Below the pieces are notes generated by a model. It worked only from the letters and a program-made list of their open reading frames with translations, did no database searches and was not told the DNA's origin. A stretch of 64,000 nt of DNA from DTU019 sp050949825 (GTDB lineage: Bacteria; Bacillota; Syntrophomonadia; Syntrophomonadales; Syntrophomonadaceae): NCBI GenBank assembly GCA_050949825.1, contig JBMNGL010000018.1, positions 109,868 through 173,867 of the forward strand, in the 5' to 3' direction. Positions 24,588-34,204 of the stretch are shown one piece after another. The stretch's first letter is position 1, and the number at the start of each line of letters is the position of its first letter. Made by a program: the position numbers and the translations under genes.

Positions 24588-25214
24588 TTACATCATGCCC
24601 TGACCGTGATCACTGCCGCCGTCGACAGTAAGCATCATGTTCAAGGCGTACTGGTCAGCCTCACTGCCGGCACGCAGTTTGCTATACTCGCCAATGTGCA
24701 GGTAGTAATCCAAAACATGCTTCATATAAACAACCATCATCTGCACGCCTTTGTCAGATAGATTCAAGAGCAGATACTGCAGAAAGAACATCACTGCGGC
24801 CGGCGCGTAATAGTTCTCTTCACCTAAAGGCATGCTGATATCAATATCCCGGTCCAGGTCGTTGGTGCCATAAAACTGGGAGCGATAAATTCGCTGCGGA
24901 GTTTCATCGGAATCCGTCAAGAGCTGGTCTTTCTCCAGCACATTAACGCGGGGCACCCTACCATCCTCCAGCCGATTGTTGGCCATAGCGCAAAAATAAT
25001 CATACACATTGAGCAGCAAGGCGCTGGAGGTACTGCATTGCCCCAGGGTAAACAGGATTTTGGATAAAAACATGCTAAAAAAGCGGATAACATCGAGTTC
25101 CCTAACATCAAACAAATAAGCTGTGATACCCACCCCGGCCCGCTTCTGATCAAAGAAGTTGATCTCCAGTTTGCACATGGTACCACCTGCAATCTGTTTG
25201 AATATCCCTCCCAT
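24588..25214 (-). CDS. Hypothetical protein, 208 aa
   Basis: A soluble, mainly helical protein of unrecognised family. Features: MCKLEINFFDQKRAGVGITA near the start, a helical middle (SMFLSKILFTLGQCSTSSAL) and a C-terminal half with AAVMFFLQYLLLNLSDKGVQ and a His-rich end (DGGSDHGQGMM). AAGGTGGG lies 8 nt before ATG 25214. It follows the ADP-ribosylglycohydrolase gene (92 nt) in the same direction. A weak palindrome (GGAAAGCTGCTTTCC) downstream, near 24550, may terminate it. Confidence 0.6.
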   Translation of the reverse strand: MGGIFKQIAGGTMCKLEINFFDQKRAGVGITAYLFDVRELDVIRFFSMFLSKILFTLGQCSTSSALLLNVYDYFCAMANNRLEDGRVPRVNVLEKDQLLTDSDETPQRIYRSQFYGTNDLDRDIDISMPLGEENYYAPAAVMFFLQYLLLNLSDKGVQMMVVYMKHVLDYYLHIGEYSKLRAGSEADQYALNMMLTVDGGSDHGQGMM

Positions 25215-25306
25215 TGCATTCCCACCTTATTTATTACCTTTTGTACTATTATACCAAAAAAGCCCGCTAATTCCTGACCTTATAACAGCAGTCTGTGGTT
25301 TGCCGC

Positions 25307-26365
25307 TTACCAGCCCGGATACTTAACCCGCCACTCTTCATCATCGCGATAAGCCGTTAATAAATCCCTTCCCACCTCTGCAATGACCTCACGCAATTCC
25401 AACCGTTCCAGCCACTCCTGAGGCAGCGCCGAGCGGCCCAGATAGGCTCCCAGGATGTTTCCACAGATAGCGCCGGTGCTGTCACTATCCCCGTTATGAT
25501 TTACTGCCAGAATCACCCCCTGACGAAAATCATGGGGTGACTTAAGGGCACAGTAAACCGCAATAGCCAGGGCTTCATCCCCTACCCAGCCCTCGCCCAG
25601 TTGCTTGTAACAGGTGACTACGGGGAGATCGCTATGGGCCAATTGCACCGCATGCTCCAGGCGGGCTGGCAAATCTTCATGTTGAGGCTGTTGCCTCAGC
25701 ACCTGCAGGGCTCGCTGTATAGCCTCTTCCAGTTCTGCGCCGGCCATCAATTCGTAAATAATCCGGGCCAGGACACCGGCGGGAAGAATCCCCGCGCTAT
25801 GCCCGTGGGTCAAAGCCGCAATCTCACTGGACAGGTGGAAAGGATCACACCCCAGATCAATCATGCCTACCGGCGCCGCCCGCATCACTGCACCACAGCC
25901 TTTGCTCTGGTTGATCCTCTTATCCAGTGTTCCCATATCCGGGCTCATCATGGCTGATGTACAGGTTAAACCAGGAGATTGTTGCTTAAAAAGCTCAACT
26001 TGCCGGATAAGAAAGCCATCATCGCTGGAGTACCCGCAGCTTGAACTGAAGTGCGGGTTGTCTTCTCCCTGGGTATGCAACCAGCGTAGATAAGCATGGT
26101 GGACAATGGCCGGCACCGAGGCTGTCCTATCGGCAGCCTGCGCCACCCGGGCCCTTAACAAACCCTCAGCGGTAAATAAGGTCATCTGGGTGTCATCGGT
26201 AATTTCGAATAAGCCCTGTTCTCCCTCTTCAGGCCTCTCAATACCGCCACGCCCATAGCGGCGTAAAATCTGTTGATAATTAATAAACTCGACCGGTGCA
26301 CCCAGGGTATCGCCCAGGGCGCCCCCCAATAAACAGCCTTCATAATGATCATTGTCTCTCCTCAT
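25307..26365 (-). CDS. ADP-ribosylglycohydrolase family protein
   Basis: A 352-aa DraG/ARH-type hydrolase removing ADP-ribose from proteins or other acceptors. Metal-binding motifs are intact: GCLLGGALGDTLGAPVEF at the N-terminus, ITDDTQMTLFTAEGLL (paired Asp for Mg) and the C-terminal NHNGDSDSTGAICGNILGAY, which supplies the second DxDS ligand set. AGGAGGGG precedes ATG 26365 by 8 nt. No dinitrogenase reductase or ADP-ribosyltransferase gene is near, so the target is open; nucleic acid or small-molecule ADP-ribose is possible. A hypothetical gene follows in the same direction. Confidence 0.9.
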   Translation of the reverse strand: MRRDNDHYEGCLLGGALGDTLGAPVEFINYQQILRRYGRGGIERPEEGEQGLFEITDDTQMTLFTAEGLLRARVAQAADRTASVPAIVHHAYLRWLHTQGEDNPHFSSSCGYSSDDGFLIRQVELFKQQSPGLTCTSAMMSPDMGTLDKRINQSKGCGAVMRAAPVGMIDLGCDPFHLSSEIAALTHGHSAGILPAGVLARIIYELMAGAELEEAIQRALQVLRQQPQHEDLPARLEHAVQLAHSDLPVVTCYKQLGEGWVGDEALAIAVYCALKSPHDFRQGVILAVNHNGDSDSTGAICGNILGAYLGRSALPQEWLERLELREVIAEVGRDLLTAYRDDEEWRVKYPGW

Positions 26366-27214
26366 CCAATCCCCTCCTAATTACTATTACCGAGGAACCA
26401 GGGATGCGGCAAGCAGTTTCTTGGAGACCTGAAGGCCTTTCATCTGCCCCCAATACCCCTGGATGGCAAAAGAGCCTTCTTTAGGCTTTCCTTTGGCTTT
26501 CTTTTCGCTTGCTTCAGCTGCGCCTGACTTACCCCGGCCATTTTAAGAAAATGCTGGGTCTTTCTAAAATGTTTCTATTCCGTTTCAAAAAATATCCAGT
26601 ATCTTGATTTTGTATTTAAAACATGTGCGGGGATGGTCTCGCTCCTATTGAAACAACCCCCTTTTCATCTTTATGATATTCGCTACGACAACCATTATTC
26701 CTGCTATTCCCAGTTGGCCTGGCCCACGGCAAAAGCCTGTACCGGCCTAAAATACCCCTTAATCAAGCTATGCGTATAAATGGCTGCACACCCGGCAGCA
26801 TCAGAGCAGGCTTTCGCAATCCAATATCACCTCACTCAATATCATATATATCAGTTCCGGCGCTACAATTCAGTATACAATAACAAATGTAAGCTTCTCC
26901 CATATTAGTAATTTTAGATATTACTGGAGAACAATTCATGCTTATGCGATATTATTAGATAGAGATGCTGATTTCAGGGTTGAAACCAGCACAAAGAAAC
27001 ATCAGACTGTGTGGCAATTATCAAAATCATCAAATTGTTGCTGTTAAGCGGAGGATGGTATGAGAGTACCGGGCTTGTCTTTGTCCCCAAATACCGCTTG
27101 TTTATGGTCATGGATGCAGCACGAAAAATTGCATAACAGTTTTCACACAAACTTACGGCAGATATTACATAGAGAGATAATGAAGCTGCAAAAAACAGCG
27201 GGGGTGACTTGTAG
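26366..27214. other. Long intergenic region, about 850 nt, no gene recognised
   Basis: It is the widest non-coding gap in the left 42 kb. It is AT-rich between 26880 and 27010. A short frame starting ATG 27060 behind GGAGG overlaps the signalling gene in another frame and has atypical composition; I treat it as a possible leader at best. No riboswitch consensus (including the c-di-GMP aptamer) was found. Confidence 0.4.
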
Positions 27215-29908
27215 GTGTATTGTGAAGGATTTTATCGGTCGGTGCTGCAGAATGCGCTATGCGGCTATGCTTATTGCTGCTCGATCTGCAGCTCGGACGG
27301 GGTTGCTGTGGACTTTGAGTTTTTGGAAGTCAATAATGCTTTTTCGGAGCTCTTCGGGCTGCTTCATGAGAACGTGATCGGCAAGCAGTTTTCACAGGTT
27401 TTTAGCGCTATGCAGCGTGAGCAAGCATATTTGACCGCTGTTTTGCAGCGGGTTAAAAGGGACGCCAGGCCATTGCGCTTAAGGATTTATTCGCGGGCCC
27501 GGAAGCGTTTTCTCCTTTTAAAGGTATTTTCACCACAGGCTGAGCATTTTGTCCTAGAAATAGTTGATACTTCTCCGTTGATTCAGGCTAAGAAAATACA
27601 AAGACATTTGAAGCAGCAGCTTCACAATGAAGAATTGCTGTTTGATGCTGCCATGCTGGCTATGCAAAATACCGACGATAACCAGTTCTTTGATCGCTGC
27701 CTGGCACTGATAGGTGAGAGACTGGCTTTTAGCCGTGTTTATATCTTTCAATACCATGCCCACAATAATACGATGGACAATACCCATGAATGGGTAGCAC
27801 CGGGTATTGCCCCGCAAAAGCAGGATCTGCAGGGCATCAGCGCTGCTTCCACACCCTGGTGGGATCAAACCCTGCAGAACGGGAACAAGATAGTTTTTCG
27901 TGATATCGAGGATATACCCGATGAAATGGCCAAAGCGATCCTGCGCCCGCAAGGGATTAAGTCCCTTTTGGTGGTGCCAATGTTTATTGATGCCCATTAT
28001 TTAGGCTTTGTGGGCTTTGATGAATGTCTTCATTACCGCGATTGGAAGCAGGAAGACATCGATCTGCTCAGCTCCGTCGTCAATGTTTTCTCCAATTATA
28101 TAAAACACAAGCAGACCGAGAAATCGCTCCATGCTGAGCGAGCGCAATTGTTGTCCCTGTTTGACAGTATTCAAGAACCCATTTATGTTACTGACATGGA
28201 CAACTATGAGATCCTTTATGCCAATAAAGCTATACAACAGGTTTACAATCGGCATCTTTGCGGTGATATCTGCTACGAAGCGCTTATGAACCTTGAGCAA
28301 CCCTGTGAATTCTGCACCAATGCCACACTTAAGGCCGTAGCCTATGAACCCTATGTATGGGAAATCTACAACCAGGTTTTAAAACGCCATTATCGGGCAG
28401 TGGACCGCATGATCAAATGGCCTGACGGTCGCGATGTTCGCTTTGAAATGGCCATTGACATCACCGACTATAAAGATACCTTCCGGGATCTGCAGACGGA
28501 GAAAGAGCGACTGCGGGTTACCCTGCACTCCATCGGCGACGGGGTCATTTCAACCAATCAGCAGGGCGCCGTATTGATGATGAATGAAGTGGCTGAATCC
28601 CTCACCGCATGGTGGCGCGAGGAAGCTCTGGGGCAGCCCCTTGCCAGGGTATTCCGTATTCTTGATGAACAAGACTATCGACCGCAGCCGGACCCGGTAG
28701 AACAGGCTATGCAGATATCCAGTCCTCAGCATACACCGCTTCATCATGCCATTTTATTGGATCGCAACGGACGGGAGCGCATAGTGGAATACAGCGCCTC
28801 TCCCATCAAGGATATGGACGGGGATGTTTTGGGCGTGGTCCTGGTTTTCAGAGACCGAACCCAGCAGAAAAAGAAAGAAGCGGAAATCCTCTACCTGAGT
28901 TACCATGACCCCCTGACCGGTTTGTACAATCGTACCTTTTTTGAAAGAGAGCTGTCCCGGCTGAATACCGAGCGGCAGTTGCCGCTATCCGTGATAATGG
29001 GCGATGTAAATGGATTGAAGATTACCAATGATGTTTTTGGCCATCAGGAGGGTGACCGACTTCTGCAGGCCATCGCCCAATTGCTTAAAGATTCATGCCG
29101 CAGCGAGGATATCATTGCTCGCTGGGGCGGGGATGAATTCGTTATCCTCCTTCCCCAAACCTCAAGTGCAGCGGCCCATGAAATCTGCGAGCGCATCACC
29201 AGGGCCTGCCAAACCTGCTATTATGGCCGCACTCATGTCAGCATCGCCCTGGGTTATGCCACCAAGGAGGATCCTGCTGAAGATATCGGGCTGGTACTCA
29301 GGCGGGCAGAAGACTTTATGTACAAAAGAAAACTGCTGGAAAGCAAGAGCGTACGCAGCTCCATTGTCGCTTCCGTTAAGCAGACCCTGCTGGAGAGAGA
29401 TGTGGAATCAGCGGAACACACCGATCGTCTGGCCTTGCTCAGCAAACAGATTGGCCTGGCCATGGGTCTTTCGGACAACGAAATTAATGAATTGGAAATA
29501 TTGGCCATGCTGCATGACATTGGCAAGATAGCCATAAGTGACCATATTCTGAAAAAGGCCGAACCACTATCCCCTGAGGAGACGCAGGAGCTACAGCGGC
29601 ACCCCGAGATCGGGTACCGCATCGCCCAGTCGGTGCCTGAGCTGGCACCCGTTGCCGACTGCATCCTCAGCCATCATGAATGGTGGAATGGTCAGGGCTA
29701 TCCACAGGGCTTGAGCGGTGAGGCGATTCCCCTGCCAGCTCGTATTATAACCATTGTAGATGCTTATGATAGCTTAATAACCGGCGGCCAGAAGGGACAG
29801 GCGCTCCCCCCGGAACAGGCCCTGCAAATCCTGGCTAGCGGAACCGGAACCCAATTCGATCCCGCCATCATCGCCATTTTTCTGGATCAAATGAGCTGCT
29901 TGTGCTGA
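27215..29908 (+). CDS. PAS/GAF sensor with GGDEF and HD-GYP domains (c-di-GMP turnover)
   Basis: An 897-aa cytosolic signalling protein. Order: PAS (about 10-115), GAF (about 130-285), a PAS with a Cys-rich insert (PCEFCTN, about 300-415), PAS (about 430-555), GGDEF (about 560-720) and HD-GYP (about 730-890). The cyclase site is intact (RWGGDEFVI) with an inhibitory RxxD site, RSED, five residues upstream. The phosphodiesterase domain has HDIGKI and HHEWWNGQGYP. Both activities are thus possible, and the I-site predicts product feedback. GTG 27215 directly follows an in-frame stop, so the start cannot lie further upstream in this frame; GGGGGTG is the ribosome site. No membrane helices. Confidence 0.92.
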   Translation: MYCEGFYRSVLQNALCGYAYCCSICSSDGVAVDFEFLEVNNAFSELFGLLHENVIGKQFSQVFSAMQREQAYLTAVLQRVKRDARPLRLRIYSRARKRFLLLKVFSPQAEHFVLEIVDTSPLIQAKKIQRHLKQQLHNEELLFDAAMLAMQNTDDNQFFDRCLALIGERLAFSRVYIFQYHAHNNTMDNTHEWVAPGIAPQKQDLQGISAASTPWWDQTLQNGNKIVFRDIEDIPDEMAKAILRPQGIKSLLVVPMFIDAHYLGFVGFDECLHYRDWKQEDIDLLSSVVNVFSNYIKHKQTEKSLHAERAQLLSLFDSIQEPIYVTDMDNYEILYANKAIQQVYNRHLCGDICYEALMNLEQPCEFCTNATLKAVAYEPYVWEIYNQVLKRHYRAVDRMIKWPDGRDVRFEMAIDITDYKDTFRDLQTEKERLRVTLHSIGDGVISTNQQGAVLMMNEVAESLTAWWREEALGQPLARVFRILDEQDYRPQPDPVEQAMQISSPQHTPLHHAILLDRNGRERIVEYSASPIKDMDGDVLGVVLVFRDRTQQKKKEAEILYLSYHDPLTGLYNRTFFERELSRLNTERQLPLSVIMGDVNGLKITNDVFGHQEGDRLLQAIAQLLKDSCRSEDIIARWGGDEFVILLPQTSSAAAHEICERITRACQTCYYGRTHVSIALGYATKEDPAEDIGLVLRRAEDFMYKRKLLESKSVRSSIVASVKQTLLERDVESAEHTDRLALLSKQIGLAMGLSDNEINELEILAMLHDIGKIAISDHILKKAEPLSPEETQELQRHPEIGYRIAQSVPELAPVADCILSHHEWWNGQGYPQGLSGEAIPLPARIITIVDAYDSLITGGQKGQALPPEQALQILASGTGTQFDPAIIAIFLDQMSCLC

Positions 29909-30016
29909 TCAACCTGGAAACGGTGTATTGAGTTGTATTCACACGGAGCAAACTGAATCGAGTGATGTAAGCGGGAACGGAATTACCCCCAAGTAAAAAC
30001 AGAATCGAGGTAAGTT

Positions 30017-32083
30017 ATGAAATCCCTGGTCTTAGCCGAAAAACCCAGCGTAGCTCGGGAAATTGCCCGGGTCTTACAATGCCACCAAAAAGGCAAAGGA
30101 TATTTGGAAGGCGCCCAATATGTGGTCACCTGGGCCCTGGGCCATTTAGTGACCCTGGCCGAGCCACATGACTATGATCAAAGATTAAAAGAGTGGCGCA
30201 TGGAAGATTTGCCTATGCTGCCAGACAAGATGAAGCTTAAGGTCATCAGGCAGACTTCACACCAATACCAGGTAATAAGAGGCTTAATGAAACGCAATGA
30301 CATACAAGATCTGGTTATTGCCACCGATGCCGGGCGTGAAGGCGAGTTGGTGGCCCGATGGATCATGGAAAAGGCGCAGTGGAAAAAGCCCTTCCGCCGT
30401 TTATGGGTTTCTTCCCAAACCGATGCCGCCATTCGTGAAGGCTTTGCGCATTTGCAGCCCGGCAAGGCCTATAATCATTTATATGATGCCGCGGTGTGCC
30501 GGGCAGAAGCCGACTGGCTGATTGGGCTCAATGTTACCCGCACTCTGACCTGCAAATTCAATGCACAGTTGAATGCGGGCCGGGTGCAAACCCCTACCCT
30601 GGCTATGATTGTGGCCCGGGAGAAGGAGATAAAACAGTTCAAACCCGTGGATTACTGGACCATTCGCGCTGATTTTGGCAGCTATTTTGGTGATTGGCGC
30701 TCTGTTTCAGGCGGTCGCCTTTATGAGCATTCCCAGGCCCAGGCCATTGTTGACAAGCTGGCAGGGAAAAATGGCATCATCAAGGAGGTTAAAAACGAAG
30801 CCAAACAGGAACCACCCCCGCTGGCCTACGATTTGACCGAACTACAGCGTGATGCCAACCGCCGTTATGCCTGGTCTGCCCAAAAAACCTTGAGCGTACT
30901 GCAGGATCTATACGAAAAACATAAACTGGTTACCTACCCGCGCACCGATTCCCGCTATATCAGCAGTGACATTGTCCCTACCCTGAAAGCCCGTTTGCAG
31001 GGTATGAAGCAAGGTGCTTATGCTGCATTGGTTGAACCTCTGCTGCAAAAGCCGCTGGCGCCGGGTAAACGTTTTGTGGACAACACCAAGGTAAGCGATC
31101 ATCATGCCATTATTCCCACTGAACAAACCCTCAACCTCAAGGCCCTGGATGATGAAGAAAGGCGCCTCTATGACCTGATTGCGCGCCGCTTCCTGGCCGT
31201 GTTGTACCCGCCGTACCGCTTCAAACAGACTACCATTGTGACCATGGTGGCCGGGGAAAACTTCTATTCCCGCGGGCGGGTAGAAGTTGAGCGCGGCTGG
31301 AAAGTGGTGCAGTCATCTCTGCCTGACAAAGAAACTCAGGATGAGGAGCGCCTCCCGGAACAAATACTGGCCCTGCATCAAAAAGGCCAAACAGTGGCCG
31401 TAAAGAGCTGCAAAATTAATAAGCAGCGCACCAAACCGCCGGGCCGTTACACGGAAGCAACCCTGCTCACTGCTATGGAGAATTGCGGTAAACTGGTGGC
31501 AGATGAAGAGCTGCGTGAGTCCATCAAGGGAAGCGGCCTGGGCACCCCCGCCACCCGGGCTGAGATAATCGAGAAACTCATCCACAGCAGCTATATCGAG
31601 CGTCATGGCAAAGAGCTTTTACCCACCTCCAAAGGCGTGCAGCTGGTGGGTCTGGCCCCGGAAGCCTTAAGATCACCGGAATTGACAGCGCGATGGGAGC
31701 AAAGGCTGGCTGAGATAGCCGCCGGTCAATCTAAAAGATCCGCCTTTATCGCCGACATCCGCTGCGATACCGTTAAACTGGTGGATACGGTCAAGAACAG
31801 CAGCACCGTTTATAGGGCTGATAATGTATCCAGGAGCAAATGCCCCCTGTGCGGTAAATTCATGCTGCTGGTCAACGGCAAGCGAGGCCGCATGTTGTCC
31901 TGTCCGGACCGCGCCTGCGGCCACCGCCAACCGGAAAAGGAAAGCCCCTACGGGCGGTTGGGGGGATCCAGCCGAGCTACACAGAAGCTTATCGCCAAGT
32001 ACAGCGACCAGGAAGACCTGGGCACCAACCTGGGAGATCTCTTTAAAGCCGCCCTGGCCAAAAAAGAAGAAGAAAGGTCATAA
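30017..32083 (+). CDS. topB: DNA topoisomerase III (type IA)
   Basis: A 688-aa TopB. The Toprim domain opens with LVLAEKPSVAREIARVL and carries the acidic triad region ATDAGREGELVARWI. The catalytic Tyr is in VTYPRTDSRYIS (about residue 306). The C-terminal domain after about 590 holds a single four-Cys zinc ribbon (CPLCGKFMLL; CPDRACGHRQ). It decatenates or relaxes negatively supercoiled DNA. Firmicutes often carry accessory TopB copies on mobile elements; no conjugation gene is near, so this is probably the chromosomal copy. The ATG has GAGGTAAGTT upstream. A 14-bp hairpin terminator follows at once. Confidence 0.95.
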   Translation: MKSLVLAEKPSVAREIARVLQCHQKGKGYLEGAQYVVTWALGHLVTLAEPHDYDQRLKEWRMEDLPMLPDKMKLKVIRQTSHQYQVIRGLMKRNDIQDLVIATDAGREGELVARWIMEKAQWKKPFRRLWVSSQTDAAIREGFAHLQPGKAYNHLYDAAVCRAEADWLIGLNVTRTLTCKFNAQLNAGRVQTPTLAMIVAREKEIKQFKPVDYWTIRADFGSYFGDWRSVSGGRLYEHSQAQAIVDKLAGKNGIIKEVKNEAKQEPPPLAYDLTELQRDANRRYAWSAQKTLSVLQDLYEKHKLVTYPRTDSRYISSDIVPTLKARLQGMKQGAYAALVEPLLQKPLAPGKRFVDNTKVSDHHAIIPTEQTLNLKALDDEERRLYDLIARRFLAVLYPPYRFKQTTIVTMVAGENFYSRGRVEVERGWKVVQSSLPDKETQDEERLPEQILALHQKGQTVAVKSCKINKQRTKPPGRYTEATLLTAMENCGKLVADEELRESIKGSGLGTPATRAEIIEKLIHSSYIERHGKELLPTSKGVQLVGLAPEALRSPELTARWEQRLAEIAAGQSKRSAFIADIRCDTVKLVDTVKNSSTVYRADNVSRSKCPLCGKFMLLVNGKRGRMLSCPDRACGHRQPEKESPYGRLGGSSRATQKLIAKYSDQEDLGTNLGDLFKAALAKKEEERS

Positions 32084-32090
32084 ATAAATT

Positions 32091-32135
32091 GATGGGTTGA
32101 TCTGCTTCCTCACTAGTAAAACAGATCAACCCATC
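32091..32135 (+). terminator. Hairpin terminator of topB
   Basis: GATGGGTTGATCTG and CAGATCAACCCATC pair perfectly across 17 nt. Confidence 0.75.
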
Positions 32136-32471
32136 CCATTTGCTTTATAATCCCCTATCTTGCTTGCCCCTTTACTTCCCTCATACGTTGATTGCCAACA
32201 AAGGCTTACTGCACTTCCTGCTCGACCTGCCGGCAGCACGGCTCAATCTCATCGGACAATTTCTTCATTCCGCTCTGGAAATTTGAGACGACGGGTATAT
32301 TTCTTGCTTCCGTCCTCTAAAGACGCAGCAAGAACCGTCCCCGTTTGCTTTTCAAACGGCGGGTAAGTAAGCCGCCCTGGCAGAGATAAGCCGCCCACAA
32401 TCAGCCAGAATTATGCTATGCTTCATTTATAAGGCGGTATACCATTATGGAGAGGAGATGGTGCAGGTTAA
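32136..32471. other. Intergenic before nrfH, no gene recognised
   Basis: Two inverted repeats are visible: TTCTTGCTTCCGTC with GACGCAGCAAGAA near 32300-32330, and CCGTTTG/CAAACGG near 32340-32357. A promoter for nrfH is likely near 32410-32430 (TATGCTATGCTTCATTTATAA region). Nothing else seen. Confidence 0.4.
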
Positions 32472-32900
32472 ATGAACAGCATATTAAAATGGCTGGGGAT
32501 TCTAGCTGTGGCTGGTTTTGCCATGATGCTGACGATTAAAATTCCAGCTTTGGGTTTAGCGGAAGCAGAGTTTTGCGGAATGTGCCATGCAATGGATGAG
32601 CAGGTCTCTACCTACCTTCACTCCCCCCACGCCAACGCTGCCAATTGTGGCGACTGTCATGATCCTCATGGACTGGTTACTGGAAGTGCGTTTGCAGCTT
32701 ATACCGGCAGCCGAGATGTTTATCGTGTGGTTACTAACACCATCCCCGCTGAATTAAGGGCAACTGATCTCAGTAAAAGGGTTTTACAGGCCAACTGCTT
32801 GCGCTGTCATAGCCAAATGATGGCTGATATAGGCGATACCAATCACGATGGTGGAAGCTATTGTTTCCACTGTCATCGCGAAATAGTTCATGAAAAATGA
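32472..32900 (+). CDS. nrfH: Cytochrome c nitrite reductase small subunit, quinol dehydrogenase NrfH
   Basis: A 142-aa membrane-anchored tetraheme cytochrome. One N-terminal helix (MNSILKWLGILAVAGFAMML) is uncleaved. Four c-type heme sites follow: CGMCH, CGDCH, CLRCH and CFHCH. NrfH takes electrons from menaquinol and passes them to NrfA on the outer face of the membrane. It lies 18 nt before nrfA, and cytochrome c assembly genes follow. ATG 32472 is chosen by the position of the helix; GAGAGG lies upstream. The short length and four sites match the NapC/NirT small-subunit family. Confidence 0.93.
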   Translation: MNSILKWLGILAVAGFAMMLTIKIPALGLAEAEFCGMCHAMDEQVSTYLHSPHANAANCGDCHDPHGLVTGSAFAAYTGSRDVYRVVTNTIPAELRATDLSKRVLQANCLRCHSQMMADIGDTNHDGGSYCFHCHREIVHEK

Positions 32901-32918
32901 TGCCAGGAGGGTGATGTT

Positions 32919-34163
32919 TTGCATTCAGACCAGGTCAAAAAGCTGTTTTTTATAACGATTCCGGTTCTACTGGTGGTACTGGTGGCAGGTCTATTCTTTT
33001 TCAATCGCAACAACACAATGGTGGCAGAAGGGCCGCTGGGAGAAATCGCCGCCAACGAAACCAGTTCTGCGGCCTGGGCTCCGTATTATCCCGCGCACTG
33101 GGAAAGCTATCAGGCCAACCTGGCCAACACCGCCAAGCCTTCTCATTTCGCCACCAAACCTTACCTGCAAACGATTTACAGCGGGTTTGGCTTTGCCAGG
33201 GAATACAATGAACCCCGCGCCCATTTATATACTATCGAAGATATATTGGCCATTGATCCGGCACGTAAGAAGGCCGGCGCCTCCTGTTTTACCTGCAAAT
33301 CCACCCAGGTCCCGGAAATGATGCAGAAGTATGGTGAAGAATATTATTTGATGTCTTTTGACGAAATGAAGGGGCAGATCAGCGAACCCATCGGCTGTTT
33401 GGATTGTCATGACCCTAAAACCATGGAATTGAGGCTTACCCGTCCAGCCCTGATTGAAGCCCTGCAGGAACAGGGAAAAGATGTGCAGAAATTGACTCAT
33501 CAGGAGATGCGCAGCCTGGTATGTGCGCAGTGCCATGTTACTTATTACTTTGAGCCCGGCACCAAGAAGATTACCTTCCCCTGGGATAAAGGGTTCAAAG
33601 CTGATCAGATCCTGGCCTACTACGATGAGAAGGATTTCAGCGAGTGGACGCATCCAGAGGCTGGCACTGGCCTGGTTAAGCCGCGCCACGCCGAATATGA
33701 AACCTTTATGGACAGCACTCATCAGTCTGCGGGACTGGCCTGCGCCGATTGCCATATGCCCTATACCAGGGTTGGCAATAAAAAGATCAGTTCCCATGTA
33801 TGGCAAAGCCCTTTGAACAACATTGAACAGAGCTGCACCACCTGTCATCGCAATGGTGTCGATTGGCTTCAGCAACGGGTACAGACCATTCAGGGTCAGG
33901 TCAAACATAACCAAAATTTGGCCGGATATGCGGTGGCTGAAGCAATCAATGAGCTGAAGATTAGCCATGAAACACCCGGTGTAGATCAGGCTAAGCTTAA
34001 AGAAGCCATGGACCTGCATCGCCAGGCCCAATGGTATCTTGATTTCGTGGCCGTGACCAATGGTTATGGTTTCCATGATCCGACTGAAACCCTGAACAAC
34101 CTGGGGATTGCTATTGACAGCGCTCACAAGGCGCTGCAACTGGCCCGAGAAGCACGAACTTAA
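32919..34163 (+). CDS. nrfA: Cytochrome c552, ammonia-forming nitrite reductase NrfA
   Basis: A 414-aa pentaheme enzyme reducing nitrite to ammonia outside the cytoplasmic membrane. The N-terminal helix (FFITIPVLLVVLVAGLFFF) is an anchor or signal. The active-site heme uses the diagnostic CxxCK (CFTCK, residue ~122). The other four are CLDCH (~160), CAQCH (~202), CADCH (~275) and CTTCH (~306). Conserved substrate-channel segments include HAEYETFMDSTHQSAGL and CADCHMPYTRVGNKKISSH. The start is TTG 32919 behind AGGAGG. It forms an operon with nrfH upstream and two heme-attachment genes downstream. For a syntrophic or fermentative anaerobe this would be an electron sink or nitrite detoxification. 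Confidence 0.96.
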   Translation: MHSDQVKKLFFITIPVLLVVLVAGLFFFNRNNTMVAEGPLGEIAANETSSAAWAPYYPAHWESYQANLANTAKPSHFATKPYLQTIYSGFGFAREYNEPRAHLYTIEDILAIDPARKKAGASCFTCKSTQVPEMMQKYGEEYYLMSFDEMKGQISEPIGCLDCHDPKTMELRLTRPALIEALQEQGKDVQKLTHQEMRSLVCAQCHVTYYFEPGTKKITFPWDKGFKADQILAYYDEKDFSEWTHPEAGTGLVKPRHAEYETFMDSTHQSAGLACADCHMPYTRVGNKKISSHVWQSPLNNIEQSCTTCHRNGVDWLQQRVQTIQGQVKHNQNLAGYAVAEAINELKISHETPGVDQAKLKEAMDLHRQAQWYLDFVAVTNGYGFHDPTETLNNLGIAIDSAHKALQLAREART

Positions 34164-34204
34164 TTTAATGATTATCACAGCTTACTGAGGTGCATCATAA
34201 ATAT

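Noticed and set aside
27060..27377. 105-codon frame overlapping the start of the signalling gene
   Set aside because: It has a good GGAGG site, but its composition changes where it overlaps the real gene and no family is recognisable. At most a leader peptide.
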